This document shows, piece after piece, positions 6,454-7,185 of a DNA stretch of 7,185 nucleotides. The translations under genes were made by a program, and so were the position numbers. The stretch lies in the NCBI GenBank assembly GCA_028825055.1, contig JAPKAW010000090.1:1-7185 (forward strand), given 5' to 3'. Numbering within the stretch: the stretch's first letter is position 1; each line of letters starts with the position of its first letter. The DNA is from Flavobacteriales bacterium (lineage in GTDB: Bacteria > Bacteroidota > Bacteroidia > Flavobacteriales_D > Sanyastnellaceae). The notes beneath the pieces are model-generated. The model had not been told where the DNA came from and ran no database searches. It saw only the letters and a program-made list of their open reading frames with translations.

Positions 6454-7104
6454 TTAATTGTCTAAATAACGCATAAAAGCCTCATACCGCTCCCTCATTT
6501 CTTCTTCCAACCCTGGAGCATGGTGAAACGTCTGGATTGTATAACCGAAGCGTTGAAAGGTTGAAATGACACTCTCCACATCTTGAGCTTGAAGTTTTAA
6601 CGTGACCACGACATTGGAAGACGCCTCGTCCCTTGATGTGGTGCAGGCGACAACCTTGGAATCGGCGGACTCTACTAGACGCGCAATTTCAGCTATGGAC
6701 AAATCCATTTCAGGCACTTCCAAAATTACTACCGCTCCTGAACCTGCCCAATGGGTGTGCTTTGCTAAAAATCGCAAAACCGCCTTGGGGTCGATACACC
6801 CCATAAATTTTCCTTCATGTACAACAGGCATAGCATCAACTTCTGCCTGAACCAATTGCGACACGACGTCATAAAGATGCACTTGCGGCCCAACGAAAAC
6901 AGGCCGGCCTTCCAAAGCTGCCATCGGAGTCTCTTCATCCAATTCAATCAGATCAGTCTCGTACACCAAGCCCGAGAATATCTCACCGTTGACAAGGGGC
7001 AACTGGCACACCTTGTACTCATCCATCAAACGAAGCACTCTTCTCACTGAATCTTCAGGTCGAATGGTCGGTAAATCCAAAGTCATCAATCGCTGTGCGT
7101 ACAT
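6454..7104 (-). CDS. CBS-domain pair protein with C-terminal ACT-like domain (AcuB-like)
   Basis: This is a small cytoplasmic protein of predicted regulatory function. Residues 5-57 form one CBS domain (opening LPTIRPEDSVRRVLRLM, then CQLPLVN and GLVYETDLI) and 64-117 a second one (VGPQVHLYDVVSQLV, AMPVVHEGKFMGCIDPKAVL). Such pairs form a Bateman module that in known proteins binds adenine nucleotides or similar ligands. Residues 122-195 (GAVVILEVPEMDLSIAEIARL, then VVVTLKLQ and FGYTI) look like an ACT-type fold, so the layout resembles AcuB-type CBS-ACT proteins. There is no catalytic or membrane domain. It precedes nadK by 15 bases, an arrangement common in Bacteroidota; sensing of nucleotide or NAD(P) state is an attractive guess but unproven. 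The start ATG at 7104 is the only reasonable one; the leader CACGCAAGAACC has no Shine-Dalgarno site. Domain calls are firm, the ligand is unknown. Confidence 0.92.
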   Translation of the reverse strand: MYAQRLMTLDLPTIRPEDSVRRVLRLMDEYKVCQLPLVNGEIFSGLVYETDLIELDEETPMAALEGRPVFVGPQVHLYDVVSQLVQAEVDAMPVVHEGKFMGCIDPKAVLRFLAKHTHWAGSGAVVILEVPEMDLSIAEIARLVESADSKVVACTTSRDEASSNVVVTLKLQAQDVESVISTFQRFGYTIQTFHHAPGLEEEMRERYEAFMRYLDN

Positions 7105-7119
7105 GGTTCTTGCGTGGTG

Positions 7120-7127
7120 TATTTTTG
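7120..7127 (+). promoter_or_regulatory. Candidate Bacteroidota -7 promoter element for a divergent plus-strand gene
   Basis: TATTTTTG is an exact match to the Bacteroidota -7 consensus TAnnTTTG and points away from the CBS gene. A TTG-containing sequence (TTCTTG, 7107-7112) lies upstream but only 7 bases away, too close for a standard -33 box. Its position 51 bases before a candidate start codon at 7179 fits a divergent promoter. Support is one short motif plus context. Confidence 0.35.
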
Positions 7128-7168
7128 CGACTATCCACGAATGGAATTTACCGGACGTGTTGGAATCG

Positions 7169-7185
7169 AAAGGTACGGATGACTA
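7169..7185 (+). other. Possible ribosome binding site and first codons of a divergent gene running off the right edge
   Basis: AAAGG (7169-7173) stands five bases before ATG (7179-7181), followed by ACT and then the window edge. This is a well spaced start, better than those of the minus-strand genes, and lies downstream of the TATTTTTG motif. Only Met-Thr can be read, so the product cannot be identified. The minus-strand reading of the same 81 bases shows stops in every frame (7183-7185, 7133-7135, 7150-7152) and no recognisable gene end. Confidence 0.3.

Noticed and set aside
7105..7185. End of an upstream minus-strand gene or a promoter for the CBS gene
   Set aside because: All three minus-strand frames contain stops and no recognisable protein end. 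TACCTTTC (7168-7175) is only a near match to TAnnTTTG and any -33 box would fall outside the window.
1..7185. CRISPR arrays, tRNA or rRNA genes, insertion sequences, defence or phage genes
   Set aside because: No spaced repeats, cloverleaf sequences, transposase motifs or terminal inverted repeats were seen, and nearly all bases belong to conserved housekeeping genes.

Overview
The window is a compact block of housekeeping genes from a member of the Bacteroidota, most likely Flavobacteriales or a close relative. Three things support this. The gene order is the one usual for that group: CBS-domain protein, NAD kinase, DUF6089 protein, undecaprenyl diphosphate synthase, BamA, OmpH, OmpH. The proteins are of the Bacteroidota type, for example a BamA of about 850 residues and a DUF6089 protein, which is known essentially from this phylum. 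Start sites mostly lack strong Shine-Dalgarno sequences, and promoter-like sites resemble TAnnTTTG. Base composition by eye is close to half G+C, higher than in many marine flavobacteria. Genus cannot be named from this window.

All recognisable genes lie on the minus strand, so transcription runs from high to low coordinates. From the right edge: about 80 bases of upstream region that also appears to hold the start of a divergent plus-strand gene; a two-CBS plus ACT-like regulatory protein (7104-6454); NAD kinase (6438-5560); a 107-base gap with a probable weak terminator and a weak promoter candidate; then a tightly packed envelope cluster. That cluster is a DUF6089 outer-membrane-type protein (5452-4553), uppS (4556-3789), bamA (3792-1237) and two tandem OmpH/Skp-like periplasmic chaperone genes (1216-527 and 487 to beyond the left edge).

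The envelope cluster is functionally coherent. UppS makes the C55 lipid carrier for peptidoglycan and surface polysaccharides, BamA inserts beta-barrel proteins into the outer membrane, and the OmpH/Skp proteins escort unfolded outer-membrane proteins across the periplasm. DUF6089/uppS and uppS/bamA overlap by ATGA, which suggests translational coupling. The CBS and NAD kinase genes form a separate pair 15 bases apart.

I found no mobile element, CRISPR array, tRNA, rRNA, phage gene or defence system. This is an ordinary conserved core region. The points worth a second look are modest: the unusual C-terminal tail of one OmpH protein, the missing terminal aromatic residue of BamA, the uncharacterised DUF6089 protein coupled to uppS and bamA, and a small leader ORF at the right end.
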